A program made the translations under genes and the position numbers. The notes under the pieces were generated by a model. The model was not told where the DNA came from, ran no database searches, and was given only the letters and a program-made list of their open reading frames with translations. Of a stretch of DNA of 64,000 nt, positions 50,629 to 59,661 are shown piece by piece; within the stretch, counting starts at the first letter, position 1, and every line of letters starts with the position of its first letter. The DNA is from Streptomyces sp. NBC_00443 (GTDB lineage Bacteria > Actinomycetota > Actinomycetes > Streptomycetales > Streptomycetaceae). Where the stretch lies: contig NZ_CP107917.1 in assembly GCF_036014175.1 (NCBI RefSeq), positions 7,998,001 to 8,062,000 of the forward strand. Direction: 5' to 3'.

Positions 50629-51846
50629 CTACTTCAGTACCCTCTCCAGCGTTCCCAGCGCCTCGACCAGCTCCTCCGCCGTGATCGTCAGGGGCGGGGC
50701 CAGGCGGATCGTGGAGCCGTGGGTGTCCTTGACCAGGATGCCCTCGCGCATGAGGCGCTCGCCGATCTCCCGGCCCGTGCCGACCGCCGGGTCCACGTCG
50801 ACGCCCGCCCACAGGCCCCGCGCACGGAAGCCGACGACTCCCTTGCCGACCAGGTCGGACAGGCCGCTGCGCAGGATCGTGCCCAGCTCGGTGGCCCGGC
50901 GCTGGAACTCGCCCGTCTCCAGGAGCCCGACCACGGCCGTGCCGACCGCGGCGGCCAGCGGGTTGCCGCCGAAGGTGGAGCCGTGCTCGCCCGGCCGCAG
51001 GACGCCGAGTACGTCCCGGCGGGCCACCACCGCGGACACCGGCACGATGCCGCCGCCCAGGGCCTTGCCCAGCAGCACCATGTCCGGGACGACGCCCTCG
51101 TGCTCGACGGCGAGCGTACGGCCCGTGCGGCCGAGGCCCGACTGGATCTCGTCCGCGATGAACAGGCAGCCCTTGCGGCGGGTCAGCTCGCGCACACCGG
51201 CCAGGTAGCCCGAATCCGGGATGAGGACGCCCGCCTCGCCCTGGATCGGCTCCAGCAGCACCGCCGCCGTGGTCTCGTCGACCGCCGCCTCCAGCGCCGC
51301 CAGGTCGTTGTACGGCACGATCCGGAAACCCGGCGTGAACGGGCCGAAGCCCTGCCGCGCGGTCTCGTCTGTGGAGAACGACACGATCGTCGTCGTACGG
51401 CCGTGGAAGTTGTCCGCCGCGACTACGATCGTCGCCTGGTCGGCCGGGACGCCCTTCACCTCGTACGCCCACTTGCGGGCCACCTTGATGCCGCTCTCCA
51501 CGGCCTCGGCGCCGGTGTTCATCGGCAGCACCATGTCCAGGCCCGTCAGCTCGGCCAGGCGCTCGGCGAACTCGGCGAGCCTGTCGTTGTGGAAGGCACG
51601 TGAGGTGAGCGTCAGGCGGTCGAGCTGGGCGTGCGCCGCCTCGACCAGCGCCGGATGGCGGTGGCCGAAGTTCAGGGCCGAGTAGCCGGCCAGCATGTCC
51701 AGGTAGCGGCGGCCCTCCACGTCCTCCACCCAGGTGCCCTCGGCACGGGCGACGACCACGGGCAGCGGATGGTAGTTGTGCGCCAGGACCGGCTCCTCGG
51801 CGCGGATCAGATCGGCGGACGAACGGGTCTGCGCGGGCGCGGTCAT
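50629..51846 (-). CDS. rocD: Ornithine aminotransferase
   Basis: A 405-residue PLP enzyme converting ornithine and 2-oxoglutarate to glutamate semialdehyde and glutamate. NTGAEAVESGIK, EPIQGEAGV, DEIQSGLGRTG (PLP Asp) and GKALGGG (Schiff-base Lys) are intact. ATG 51846 overlaps the dimethylargininase stop as ATGA. Probably regulated by the Lrp-type protein encoded divergently. The 3' end is duplicated in the downstream repeat. Confidence 0.95.
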   Translation of the reverse strand: MTAPAQTRSSADLIRAEEPVLAHNYHPLPVVVARAEGTWVEDVEGRRYLDMLAGYSALNFGHRHPALVEAAHAQLDRLTLTSRAFHNDRLAEFAERLAELTGLDMVLPMNTGAEAVESGIKVARKWAYEVKGVPADQATIVVAADNFHGRTTTIVSFSTDETARQGFGPFTPGFRIVPYNDLAALEAAVDETTAAVLLEPIQGEAGVLIPDSGYLAGVRELTRRKGCLFIADEIQSGLGRTGRTLAVEHEGVVPDMVLLGKALGGGIVPVSAVVARRDVLGVLRPGEHGSTFGGNPLAAAVGTAVVGLLETGEFQRRATELGTILRSGLSDLVGKGVVGFRARGLWAGVDVDPAVGTGREIGERLMREGILVKDTHGSTIRLAPPLTITAEELVEALGTLERVLK

Positions 51847-52655
51847 GAGCGGATCTCCTGGGTGCAGCACTTGATGCCACCGCCGGCCTTACGGAACTCC
51901 GACAGGTCGACGGGGACGGGGACATAGCCGCGTTCGTCCAGCCGGGCCGCCAGGGCCTCGGCCTGCGGCGCGATGAAGACGTGACGGCCGTCGGACACGG
52001 AGTTCAGGCCGAAGGCGGTGGCGTCGTCGCGGGTGGCGAGCACCGCGTCCGGATACAGCCGCTCGAGCACCTCACGGCTGCCCGGCGAGAACGCCTGCGG
52101 GTAGTAGGCGATGTTGTCGTCGTCGAGCACGAACAGCGCCGTGTCGAGGTGGTAGAAGTACGGGTCCACCAGCGTCAGGCTGATCACCGGGTGGCCGAAG
52201 AACTCCTGCACCTCGCGGTGCGCCTCCCGGGTGGTACGGAATCCGGTGCCGGCGAGCACATAGCGGCCCGTCCACACCAGGTCGCCCTCGCCCTCGCACA
52301 CGGACTCGGGCCGGTACACGTCGAAGCCCGCCGTCTTGAACCACGTGTCGTAGTGCGTGGACTCGGGGCGGCGCTCGCCGGCGTGGAAGAGGGAGCCGAA
52401 GACACGGCCGCCGACGACGACGGCCGAGTTCGCGGCGAAGACCATGTCGGGGAGGCCGGGGACCGGCTCCACGGTGTCGACGTCGTGGCCGTGGGAGCGG
52501 TAGGCGCGGATCAGCGACTGCCACTGCCCATGGGCCAGATCGACGTCGACGCGGACGTCGGGCTGCATCCAGGGGTTGATCGCGTACTGCACGGCGAAGT
52601 GTCTGGGTTCGCAGACGAGGAAGCGCCGTCGGCGCGGCACACGGGTATCGGTCAC
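51843..52655 (-). CDS. Dimethylarginine dimethylaminohydrolase (dimethylargininase)
   Basis: A 270-residue pentein-fold amidinotransferase-like hydrolase; the family converts methylated arginines to citrulline and amine. DMVFAANSAVV, FFGHPVISL, YFYHLDTAL (catalytic His), GLNSVSDGRHV and the C-terminal GGIKCCTQEI (nucleophilic Cys) are in place. GTG 52655 with GGAGG upstream; the frame runs further upstream without domain content. Coupled to rocD, so both serve arginine/ornithine catabolism. Confidence 0.92.
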   Translation of the reverse strand: MTDTRVPRRRRFLVCEPRHFAVQYAINPWMQPDVRVDVDLAHGQWQSLIRAYRSHGHDVDTVEPVPGLPDMVFAANSAVVVGGRVFGSLFHAGERRPESTHYDTWFKTAGFDVYRPESVCEGEGDLVWTGRYVLAGTGFRTTREAHREVQEFFGHPVISLTLVDPYFYHLDTALFVLDDDNIAYYPQAFSPGSREVLERLYPDAVLATRDDATAFGLNSVSDGRHVFIAPQAEALAARLDERGYVPVPVDLSEFRKAGGGIKCCTQEIRS

Positions 52656-52741
52656 AGAGGGGTTCCTCCGCTTCCTACGGTGTCGATGAGGATTGACACC
52701 AAGGTAAGAAGGCACCCTGACGAGCGACAAGCAACCAAAAT

Positions 52742-52755
52742 TGCGTGTCCACGCA
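52742..52755. promoter_or_regulatory. Candidate Lrp/AsnC operator
   Basis: TGCGTG-TC-CACGCA is a perfect 6-bp inverted repeat in the gap between the dimethylargininase gene and the lrp-type gene stop. A further TGCGT follows at 52763. It lies about 90 bp before the DDAH start, a typical Lrp position. Confidence 0.45.
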
Positions 52756-52809
52756 GGAATGCTGCGTATTTCGCCGAGTCGACGCACGTCTGCTGCGCCG
52801 GCCCCGGGA

Positions 52810-53307
52810 TCAGGTGCCTTCCTCCGGCGGGGCGAGGCCCGCGGCGCCCGCTTCCGGACTCTCCGGGAGGAGGTGGGACAGCACCATCACGCTGATCGTC
52901 TTGCGGATGAACGGCTCGACACGGATGCGCTCCAGCACCTCCTCGAAGTGCTCCACGTCCCGCGCCCGCACATGCAGCAGGGCGTCCGCGCCCCCGGTCA
53001 CCGTCATCGCCGCCGTGATCTCCGGATGGTTGCGGACCACCTCCGCGAGCCGCCGCGGCGGGGCCGCGCCCTCGCAGTACACCTCGACGTACGCCTCCGT
53101 ACGCCAGCCCAGCGCCGACGGCTGGACCGTGGCCGAGAACCCGGTGATCACGCCCGTGTCGCGCAGCCGGTCCACGCGCCGCTTGACCGCCGTCGCGGAC
53201 AGTCCGACGCTCGTGCCGATCTCGGCGAAGCTCTTCCTGGCGTTCGCCATGAGGGCGGTGATGATCTTCCGGTCGAGTTCGTCGAAGGACGCCGCGCCGC
53301 TGTTCAT
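52810..53307 (-). CDS. Lrp/AsnC-family regulator
   Basis: A 165-residue regulator. The helix-turn-helix lies at about 8-55 (FDELDRKIITALMANARKSFAEIG, then GLSATAVKRRVDRL in outline). The RAM/ligand domain spans 65-145 (VTGGADALLHVRARD). It sits just upstream of the DDAH-rocD operon on the same strand and probably controls it in response to arginine, ornithine or a related amino acid. ATG 53307. Confidence 0.92.
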   Translation of the reverse strand: MNSGAASFDELDRKIITALMANARKSFAEIGTSVGLSATAVKRRVDRLRDTGVITGFSATVQPSALGWRTEAYVEVYCEGAAPPRRLAEVVRNHPEITAAMTVTGGADALLHVRARDVEHFEEVLERIRVEPFIRKTISVMVLSHLLPESPEAGAAGLAPPEEGT

Positions 53308-53396
53308 GAGGGCACTGTAAGCGGCCCGCCACCCTGCGCGAACGTCCGGACGGAGCACATGTCCAAGCGTGCGAATTGCTCCTACACTCCGGGTTC

Positions 53397-54161
53397 ATGC
53401 TGCGCGCCCTGGCTGTCGACGACGAACGCCCCTCGCTGGAGGAGCTGCTCTACCTCCTCAACGCCGACCCCCGCATCGGCAGCGCGGAGGGCGCCGGCGA
53501 CGCGACCGAGGCGCTGCGCCGCATCAACCGCGCCCTGGAGTCGGGGCCCGGCGGGCCGGAGGCGATCGACGTCGTATTCCTCGACATCAACATGCCCGGC
53601 CTGGACGGTCTGGACCTGGCCCGGCTCCTCACTGGTTTCGCCAAGCCGCCGCTGGTCGTGTTCGTCACCGCCCACGAGGACTTCGCCGTCCAGGCCTTCG
53701 ACCTCAAGGCCGTCGACTACGTCCTCAAACCCGTCCGCAAGGAGCGGCTCGCCGAGGCGGTCCGCCGGGCGGTCGAACTGCGCGCCGCCGAACTCCGCGA
53801 CGCCGCGCCCCGCATACCGGTGAGCGAGCCCGACCCCGACCACATACCCGTGGAGCTCGGCGGCGTGACGCGGTTCGTCGCCGTCGAGGACATCACCCAC
53901 GTCGAGGCCCAGGGCGACTACGCCCGGCTGCACACCGACAAGGGCAGCCACCTCGTCCGCATCCCGCTGTCCACCCTGGAGGAGCGCTGGCGCTTCCGCG
54001 GCTTCGTCCGCATCCACCGCCGCCATCTCGTCGCTCTGCGCCACATCGGCGAACTCCGCCTGGACGCGGGCACCGTCAGCGTCATGGTGGGCTCCGAGGA
54101 ACTCCAGGTCAGCCGACGGCACACGCGCGAGCTGCGGGACCTGCTGATGAGGAGGCCGTGA
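53397..54161 (+). CDS. LytTR-family response regulator
   Basis: A 254-residue regulator. The receiver domain covers 1-125 (AVDDERPS, Asp63 in FLDINMPG, Lys111 in VLKPV). The LytTR DNA-binding domain covers 150-252, with VEAQGDYARLHT, FRGFVRIHRRHLVAL and VSRRHTRELRD. It is first in a four-gene cassette whose last gene is a LytS-type kinase, its evident partner. The encoded symporter may be its target or co-sensor. Confidence 0.93.
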   Translation: MLRALAVDDERPSLEELLYLLNADPRIGSAEGAGDATEALRRINRALESGPGGPEAIDVVFLDINMPGLDGLDLARLLTGFAKPPLVVFVTAHEDFAVQAFDLKAVDYVLKPVRKERLAEAVRRAVELRAAELRDAAPRIPVSEPDPDHIPVELGGVTRFVAVEDITHVEAQGDYARLHTDKGSHLVRIPLSTLEERWRFRGFVRIHRRHLVALRHIGELRLDAGTVSVMVGSEELQVSRRHTRELRDLLMRRP

Positions 54162-54163
54162 CG

Positions 54164-54523
54164 ATGCCCCAGAGCCCCGCCGAACGCCGTGTCGTCGTCA
54201 CCGGCCCGCCCCGGCAGACCCGCCGCGTCTCCGGTTACTACCGGCCCCGCACCGAGATCGACGAGCAGACCACCCTCGGCCACACCTACGTCCGCTCCCT
54301 GATGCGCACCCAACTGCGCACCGCCCTCGCGGTGTTCGCCGTCCTCGGCCTGCTCATCGGCCCGCTGCCGCTGCTGTTCGCGGCGATGCCGGGCGCCCGC
54401 CCCCTGGTCTGGGCGGTCCTCGGCTTCGGCCTCTACGCACCACTGGTCCTGCTCGCCCGGTGGTTCGTGCGCCGGGCGGAGCGCAACGAACGGGACTTCG
54501 TACGGCTCGTCGAAGACCGCTGA
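54164..54523 (+). CDS. Small membrane protein of the symporter cassette
   Basis: A 119-residue protein with a basic N-terminal half and two transmembrane helices (about 52-74 and 80-98), ending in RRAERNERDFVRLVEDR. It resembles the DUF485-like small partners found beside acetate/sodium-solute symporters. AGGAGG ends eight bases before ATG 54164. It follows the regulator by two bases and precedes the symporter by 22. Confidence 0.75.
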   Translation: MPQSPAERRVVVTGPPRQTRRVSGYYRPRTEIDEQTTLGHTYVRSLMRTQLRTALAVFAVLGLLIGPLPLLFAAMPGARPLVWAVLGFGLYAPLVLLARWFVRRAERNERDFVRLVEDR

Positions 54524-54545
54524 GCCCGAAAGAACCGATGCGGTC

Positions 54546-56258
54546 GTGAACTCCAGCTATGCCGTCCCCGCCGTCGCACTCGTCGTCCTCGCGACCGTCC
54601 TCGTCGGTGCCTTCGGCCTGCGCATCTCCCGCACCACCTCCGACTTCTACGTCGCCTCCCGCACCGTCGGCCCCCGCCTCAACGCCGCCGCGATCAGCGG
54701 CGAGTACCTCTCCGCCGCCTCCTTCCTCGGCATCGCCGGCCTGGTCCTCGTCCAGGGCCCCGACATGCTCTGGTACCCGGTCGGCTACACCGCCGGCTAC
54801 CTGGTGCTGCTGCTCTTCGTCGCGGCCCCGCTGCGCCGCTCCGGCGCCTACACCCTCCCCGACTTCGCCGAGGCACGGCTCTCCTCGCCGGCCGTACGGC
54901 GGCTCGCGGGCGCCTTCGTCGTCGGCACCGGCTGGCTGTACCTGCTGCCCCAACTCCAGGGCGCCGGGCTGACGCTGACCGTGCTCACGGGTGCGCCCGA
55001 CTGGCTCGGCGGAGTGATCGTCGCGGTCGTCGTGGTCGCCATCGTCGCCGCCGGCGGCATGCGCAGCATCACCTTCGTGCAGGCCTTCCAGTACTGGCTC
55101 AAACTCACCGCCCTGCTCGTCCCCGCCCTCTTCCTGATCCTCGCCTGGCAGGGCGACGGCGCCCCGCGCCACGCCTTCGACGAACCGGGGACCTTCCGCG
55201 AGCAGAGTGTCGTGCGCGTCGACGACACCGTCGACCTGAAGCTCGACAGCGCGTTGACGGTCACCGTGAACGGCACGGTCGACGGACGCCCGCACGACAA
55301 CCAGGAGGTCCGACTCCCGGCCGGCACCCACCACATCGAGGCCGGCACCCGTCTGACCTTCGACAAGGGCGCCCCCGTCCCCGACCCCGACCGCGGCGGC
55401 AGCGGCAGCCTGTCGCCCTCGCAGGCCGAGAGCCGCGGCGAACGCCCCCTGTACGCCACGTACGGACTGATCCTCGCCACCTTCCTCGGCACCATGGGCC
55501 TGCCGCACGTCGTCGTCCGCTTCTACACCAGCCCGCACGGCGTCGCCGCCCGCCGCACCACCGTCGCCGTGCTCGGCCTCATCGGCGCCTTCTACCTCCT
55601 GCCCCCGGTCTACGGCGCCCTCGGCCGCCTCTACGCCCCCGAGCTCGCCCTCTCCGGCGACGCGGACGCCGCCGTCCTGCTGCTGCCCGAGCGGATGATC
55701 GGCGGCCTCGGCGGCGACCTGCTCGGCGCGCTGGTCGCGGGCGGCGCCTTCGCCGCGTTCCTGTCGACGGCGTCGGGCCTGACCATGGCCGTCGCGGGCG
55801 TGCTCACCCAGGACGTCCTCCCGTCCCGCGGCGTACGGCACTTCCGGCTGGGCACGGTCCTCGCGATGGCCGTACCGCTCGCCGCGAGCGCCCTGGTCGG
55901 CGGGCTCCCCGTCGCCGACGCGGTGGGCCTCGCCTTCGCCGTGTCGGCGTCCTCGTTCTGCCCGCTGCTCGTCCTCGGCATCTGGTGGCGCCGGCTGACC
56001 CCGCCCGGCGCGGCCGCCGGGATGCTGGTGGGCGGCGGCTCCGCACTGGTGGCCGTCGCGGCGACGATGGCGGGCTTCCCCGGCTCCGGAGCCCTGCACG
56101 CGCTGCTCGCCTGGCCCGCGCTCTGGTCGGTGCCGCTGGGCTTCCTCACCATGGTGCTGGTCTCCCTGGCCACGCCGAGCCGGGTGCCGGCCGGGACGGC
56201 GGCGATCCTGGCGCGGTTCCATCTGCCGGAGGAACTGCGGGCGGAGGTGAAGGCATGA
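54546..56258 (+). CDS. Sodium:solute (cation/acetate-type) symporter
   Basis: A 570-residue SSS-family transporter with about 13 helices. ISGEYLSAASFLGIAGL holds the Na+-site stretch of ActP-type members; MGLPHVVVRFYTSP and AGGAFAAFLSTASGLTMAVAGVLTQD are also typical. A hydrophilic insert (about 205-300, acidic, VNGTVDGRPHDNQEV) extends one external loop. Substrate is probably a small carboxylate such as acetate or pyruvate, by family. GTG 54546. Confidence 0.9.
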   Translation: MNSSYAVPAVALVVLATVLVGAFGLRISRTTSDFYVASRTVGPRLNAAAISGEYLSAASFLGIAGLVLVQGPDMLWYPVGYTAGYLVLLLFVAAPLRRSGAYTLPDFAEARLSSPAVRRLAGAFVVGTGWLYLLPQLQGAGLTLTVLTGAPDWLGGVIVAVVVVAIVAAGGMRSITFVQAFQYWLKLTALLVPALFLILAWQGDGAPRHAFDEPGTFREQSVVRVDDTVDLKLDSALTVTVNGTVDGRPHDNQEVRLPAGTHHIEAGTRLTFDKGAPVPDPDRGGSGSLSPSQAESRGERPLYATYGLILATFLGTMGLPHVVVRFYTSPHGVAARRTTVAVLGLIGAFYLLPPVYGALGRLYAPELALSGDADAAVLLLPERMIGGLGGDLLGALVAGGAFAAFLSTASGLTMAVAGVLTQDVLPSRGVRHFRLGTVLAMAVPLAASALVGGLPVADAVGLAFAVSASSFCPLLVLGIWWRRLTPPGAAAGMLVGGGSALVAVAATMAGFPGSGALHALLAWPALWSVPLGFLTMVLVSLATPSRVPAGTAAILARFHLPEELRAEVKA

Positions 56259-56325
56259 GGTATCTCATCGCCGGACGGCGTGCGGCGGTGGCGGCATGCG
56301 CCGGACGGCCCGAAACGGAGACGAC

Positions 56326-57540
56326 ATGAGCGGGTTCATCGCGGGCCTGTGCGTGGCCATCCTCCCGCTGCTCGCCGCAGGCTTCTGGCTCGGACGGCGC
56401 ACCGCCCGTCCCGAGAACTCCGGCGGCCTCGGCACCCCAGTCGAGCACGCCACCTTCGAGACACTGCACACCGCCTCCCTCGCCGCACCCCCGCTGCGCG
56501 CCGGACTCACCGAGGAGACCGCCCGCAAGTCGGCCCGCAGGCTCCGCTCACTGCTCGGCACGGACGCGCTGTGCCTGACGGACCAGAAGGACGTCCTGGT
56601 CTGGGACGGGGTCGGCGGCCATCACCGTACGGAGATCATGGAACTCCTCGCCGGTCCCCTGGAGTCGGGCCGCGGCGAGGCCTTCCCGCTCACCTGCGAC
56701 ACTCCCGACTGCCCGGTGCGCTGGGCGGTGGTCGCCCCGCTCACCGTCGACGACCGGGTCCACGGCGCCCTCGTCGCCTGCGCGCCCCGGGAGTCGGCCG
56801 TGCTGGTGCGCGCGGCGGGCGAGGTGGCCCGCTGGGTCTCGGTCCAGCTGGAGCTGGCCGACCTCGACCAGTCCCGCACCCGCCTGATCGAGGCCGAGAT
56901 CAAGGCCCTGCGCGCGCAGATCTCCCCGCACTTCATCTTCAACTCGCTCGCGGTGATCGCCAGCTTCGTCCGCACCGACCCCGAACGCGCCCGCGAACTG
57001 CTCCTGGAATTCGCCGACTTCACCCGCTACTCCTTCCGCAGGCACGGCGACTTCACCACCCTCGCCGAGGAACTCCACGCCATCGACCACTACTTGGCGC
57101 TCGTGCGGGCACGCTTCGGCGACCGCCTGTCGGTCACCCTGCAGATTGCCCCCGAGGTGCTGCCGGTGGCCCTGCCCTTCCTCTGCCTCCAGCCGCTCGT
57201 CGAGAACGCCGTGAAGCACGGCCTGGAGGGCAAGGCGGCTTCCGCGGGCAAGAGCCACATCAGCATCACCGCACAGGACGCCGGCGCCGAAGCCCTCGTC
57301 GTCATCGAGGACGACGGCGCCGGAATGGACCCCGTCCTGCTGCGCCGCATCCTCGCCGGCGAGGTCAGCCCGTCGGGCGGTATCGGGCTGTCCAATGTCG
57401 ACGACCGTCTACGGCAGGTGTACGGCGACGCCTACGGGCTCGTCATCGAGACCGCCCCGGGAGCGGGCATGAAGATCACCGCCCGGCTGCCGAAGTACCA
57501 GCCGGGCGTGCACTCCGCGGGGCGGCTCACCCGGGAGTGA
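56326..57540 (+). CDS. LytS/YpdA-type sensor histidine kinase
   Basis: A 404-residue kinase. One TM (about 4-24) is followed by a GAF-like sensor (about 50-190) and a His_kinase domain with phospho-acceptor His in QISPHFIFNSL (about 205). The ATPase part has LVENAVKHGLEG (N-box), EDDGAGMD and GGIGLSNVDDRL. Partner of the LytTR regulator at 53397; the symporter between them suggests transport-linked sensing. ATG 56326 with CGGAG upstream. Confidence 0.92.
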   Translation: MSGFIAGLCVAILPLLAAGFWLGRRTARPENSGGLGTPVEHATFETLHTASLAAPPLRAGLTEETARKSARRLRSLLGTDALCLTDQKDVLVWDGVGGHHRTEIMELLAGPLESGRGEAFPLTCDTPDCPVRWAVVAPLTVDDRVHGALVACAPRESAVLVRAAGEVARWVSVQLELADLDQSRTRLIEAEIKALRAQISPHFIFNSLAVIASFVRTDPERARELLLEFADFTRYSFRRHGDFTTLAEELHAIDHYLALVRARFGDRLSVTLQIAPEVLPVALPFLCLQPLVENAVKHGLEGKAASAGKSHISITAQDAGAEALVVIEDDGAGMDPVLLRRILAGEVSPSGGIGLSNVDDRLRQVYGDAYGLVIETAPGAGMKITARLPKYQPGVHSAGRLTRE

Positions 57541-57543
57541 GGC

Positions 57544-57714
57544 TCAGCTGCCGCGGCTTGCCACCATCCCCAGCGTGATCAGCCCCAGCACCACCCACCC
57601 GAACCACAGCCAGCCATTGCTCCCGAGCGCCACCGTGTAGGCGGTCACCACGACGAGTCCGCCGACGGTGACCACCCCCATCGCCTTGGTAGAACCGTCC
57701 GTAGAACCGGGCAT
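57544..57714 (-). CDS. Small two-helix membrane protein
   Basis: A 56-residue protein with a Ser/Thr/Gly-rich N-terminus and two hydrophobic segments (about 12-29 and 35-51) split by GSNG. AGGAGG lies eight bases before ATG 57714, a strong site supporting a real gene. It follows the Ser/Thr kinase by 12 bp and ends four bases from the convergent kinase stop at 57540. Confidence 0.65.
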   Translation of the reverse strand: MPGSTDGSTKAMGVVTVGGLVVVTAYTVALGSNGWLWFGWVVLGLITLGMVASRGS

Positions 57715-57726
57715 CGCAACACCCTC

Positions 57727-59622
57727 CTAGGCTTCGTCCCCCTCCATGGTGCCCCCGTTCTGCTTCCTGACGGTGCACACGACGAAATGAGTGCCCGTCT
57801 TCCAGGCACCCTCGCTCGTCCAGGAGCCCGCCGTGTAGACGGAAGGATCGAAGCCGTAGTCGCGCGGCGGCACCTGGCGGGCGCACGCCGCGTCCGACTC
57901 GGTGCGTGCCTCGGTCAGTGTGACGTCGGCGCCCAGTCGGGTGAACCCGAGCACCTGCTCGTCGTGCGGAACCGCGCAGGACACCAGGCGGGCGTCCCGG
58001 TGGGAGCGCACGTCCAGACAGTCCCGCCGCTGCATGGTCGCGGTGTCGGCGAACGCCGACCCCGGCTTCCGATGCCCGCCCAGCGGCCCGTACACCGGCC
58101 CGTGCGCGCCCAGCACCAGACAGGCGGTGCGCCGCCCGGCCGCCTCGAACCCCGCCTCGGTCGGTACGACGGCGAAGCTGCGGACGTCCGCAAGGCTCCC
58201 GCGGACGACCTCCGTCCGCTCCTCGCACGCCTCCGGCCCCTTCTCCCGTGCCTCTGCGGCGGACGCGGCACCGACGAACGCCATCACCTGCCCGTCGGGC
58301 ACCTTCTCCCGGCAACTGGGGTCAAGACTCAGCCGGGGCGTGCCCCGGAAAGGGGCCGTGCCGGGCCAGTCGGCGAGCACGCAGTCACCGTCCTTCAGCG
58401 CACTGCCGAGTCCGACGCTGTCGCCGTACGGCCGCGCGGTCCGCTTGGTGTCCGGCGACTGCGCCATGGCGTACCAGACGCCCGCCCCCGCGAGCACCAG
58501 CCCGAGGATGCCGCCGAGGACCGCGTGGAGGATGCGGGGACGGGTTCGGCGCTGCCCTACGGCACCAGGACCGGGACCGATGGCCTGCGGACCGCCGTGC
58601 GCACCGGACGCGGGACCGAAGCCCGGAGCACCGCCGGGGCGCTCGGACACGGGCAGGGAGCCGAAGCGCGCCGCGTCGGGCGTGTGCCCCGGCGGCGCGC
58701 CGCCCCAGTGCGGCTGCGAACCCAGGTCGGTCCGGGTCCGCGCGTAGGCGTCCACCTCCGGAGCGACTATCCGCGACAGCGCCGCCTCCGCCTCCACTGC
58801 GGACAGCCGCAGTGCCGGGTCCTTCTCCAGCAACGCCCGCAGGACGGGCCCCAGCGCCCCGGCCCGCGTGGCCGGCGGGGGCTCCTCCATGACCACCGCG
58901 GTGACCTGGGCCAGATGCGAATCGCGATCGAAGGGCCCCCGGCCCTCGACCGCGTGGTACAGCGTGCAGCCCAGCGAGAACAGATCGGTCGCCGGCGTCG
59001 GCGCCCCGCCCGTGACCCGCTCCGGCGCCAGATAGCCCGCCGTGCCCACCAGCACCGACGCCAGCGTGTACCGCGTCTCACCTGCGTCCGGCTGCACCGA
59101 GATGCCGTAGTCCGTGAGCAGCACCCGCCCGTACGGCGCCCCGGTGCGGTCCGGAGCCAGCAGGATGTTCGCCGGTTTCACGTCCCGGTGCATGACGCCC
59201 CGCTCGTGTCCGGCCGTCAGCGCGTCGAGCACGGCGAGCCCGATGCGGGCGCACTCCGCGGGCGCCAGCGGGCCGCGCTGATCGATGAGGTCCCGCAGAT
59301 CGACGGCGCCCGTCACGTACTCCATGACGATCCACGGCAGCCCCTCGTGCTCCAGCACGTCATGCACGGTCACCACATGCGGATGCCCACGCAGCCCCGC
59401 CGCGTGCCGGGCCTCCGTACGGGCACGGGCCACCCGGGCCTCGCGCTCTTCGGCCTCGACCGGATCCCGGAACACGATCTCCTTCAGCGCGACCTCGCAG
59501 GCGAGTCTCCGGTCGTGGGCGAGCCAGACATGGCCCATGCCGCCGCTGCCGAGGCGGTTCAGCAGCAGATAGCGGCCGGCGACGACCCGGCCCACTCCCG
59601 ACGTCGATGATCCTGAAAACAT
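57727..59622 (-). CDS. Membrane Ser/Thr protein kinase (PknB-like, no PASTA)
   Basis: A 631-residue receptor-type kinase. The kinase domain is at about 15-290: GSGGMGHVW, Lys47 in VALKE, HRDVKPANI (Asp147), DYG in place of DFG (171-173) and GYLAPE. A Gly/Pro-rich juxtamembrane stretch, one TM (about 375-395) and a 230-residue external domain with several Cys pairs follow. The outside part is not a PASTA array; the next gene upstream encodes a PASTA lipoprotein, 39 bp away. Start ATG 59622. Confidence 0.92.
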   Translation of the reverse strand: MFSGSSTSGVGRVVAGRYLLLNRLGSGGMGHVWLAHDRRLACEVALKEIVFRDPVEAEEREARVARARTEARHAAGLRGHPHVVTVHDVLEHEGLPWIVMEYVTGAVDLRDLIDQRGPLAPAECARIGLAVLDALTAGHERGVMHRDVKPANILLAPDRTGAPYGRVLLTDYGISVQPDAGETRYTLASVLVGTAGYLAPERVTGGAPTPATDLFSLGCTLYHAVEGRGPFDRDSHLAQVTAVVMEEPPPATRAGALGPVLRALLEKDPALRLSAVEAEAALSRIVAPEVDAYARTRTDLGSQPHWGGAPPGHTPDAARFGSLPVSERPGGAPGFGPASGAHGGPQAIGPGPGAVGQRRTRPRILHAVLGGILGLVLAGAGVWYAMAQSPDTKRTARPYGDSVGLGSALKDGDCVLADWPGTAPFRGTPRLSLDPSCREKVPDGQVMAFVGAASAAEAREKGPEACEERTEVVRGSLADVRSFAVVPTEAGFEAAGRRTACLVLGAHGPVYGPLGGHRKPGSAFADTATMQRRDCLDVRSHRDARLVSCAVPHDEQVLGFTRLGADVTLTEARTESDAACARQVPPRDYGFDPSVYTAGSWTSEGAWKTGTHFVVCTVRKQNGGTMEGDEA

Positions 59623-59661
59623 CCGGTGACTCCCGGCTTCTGCGGGTGCGCTGCGTGGTTG

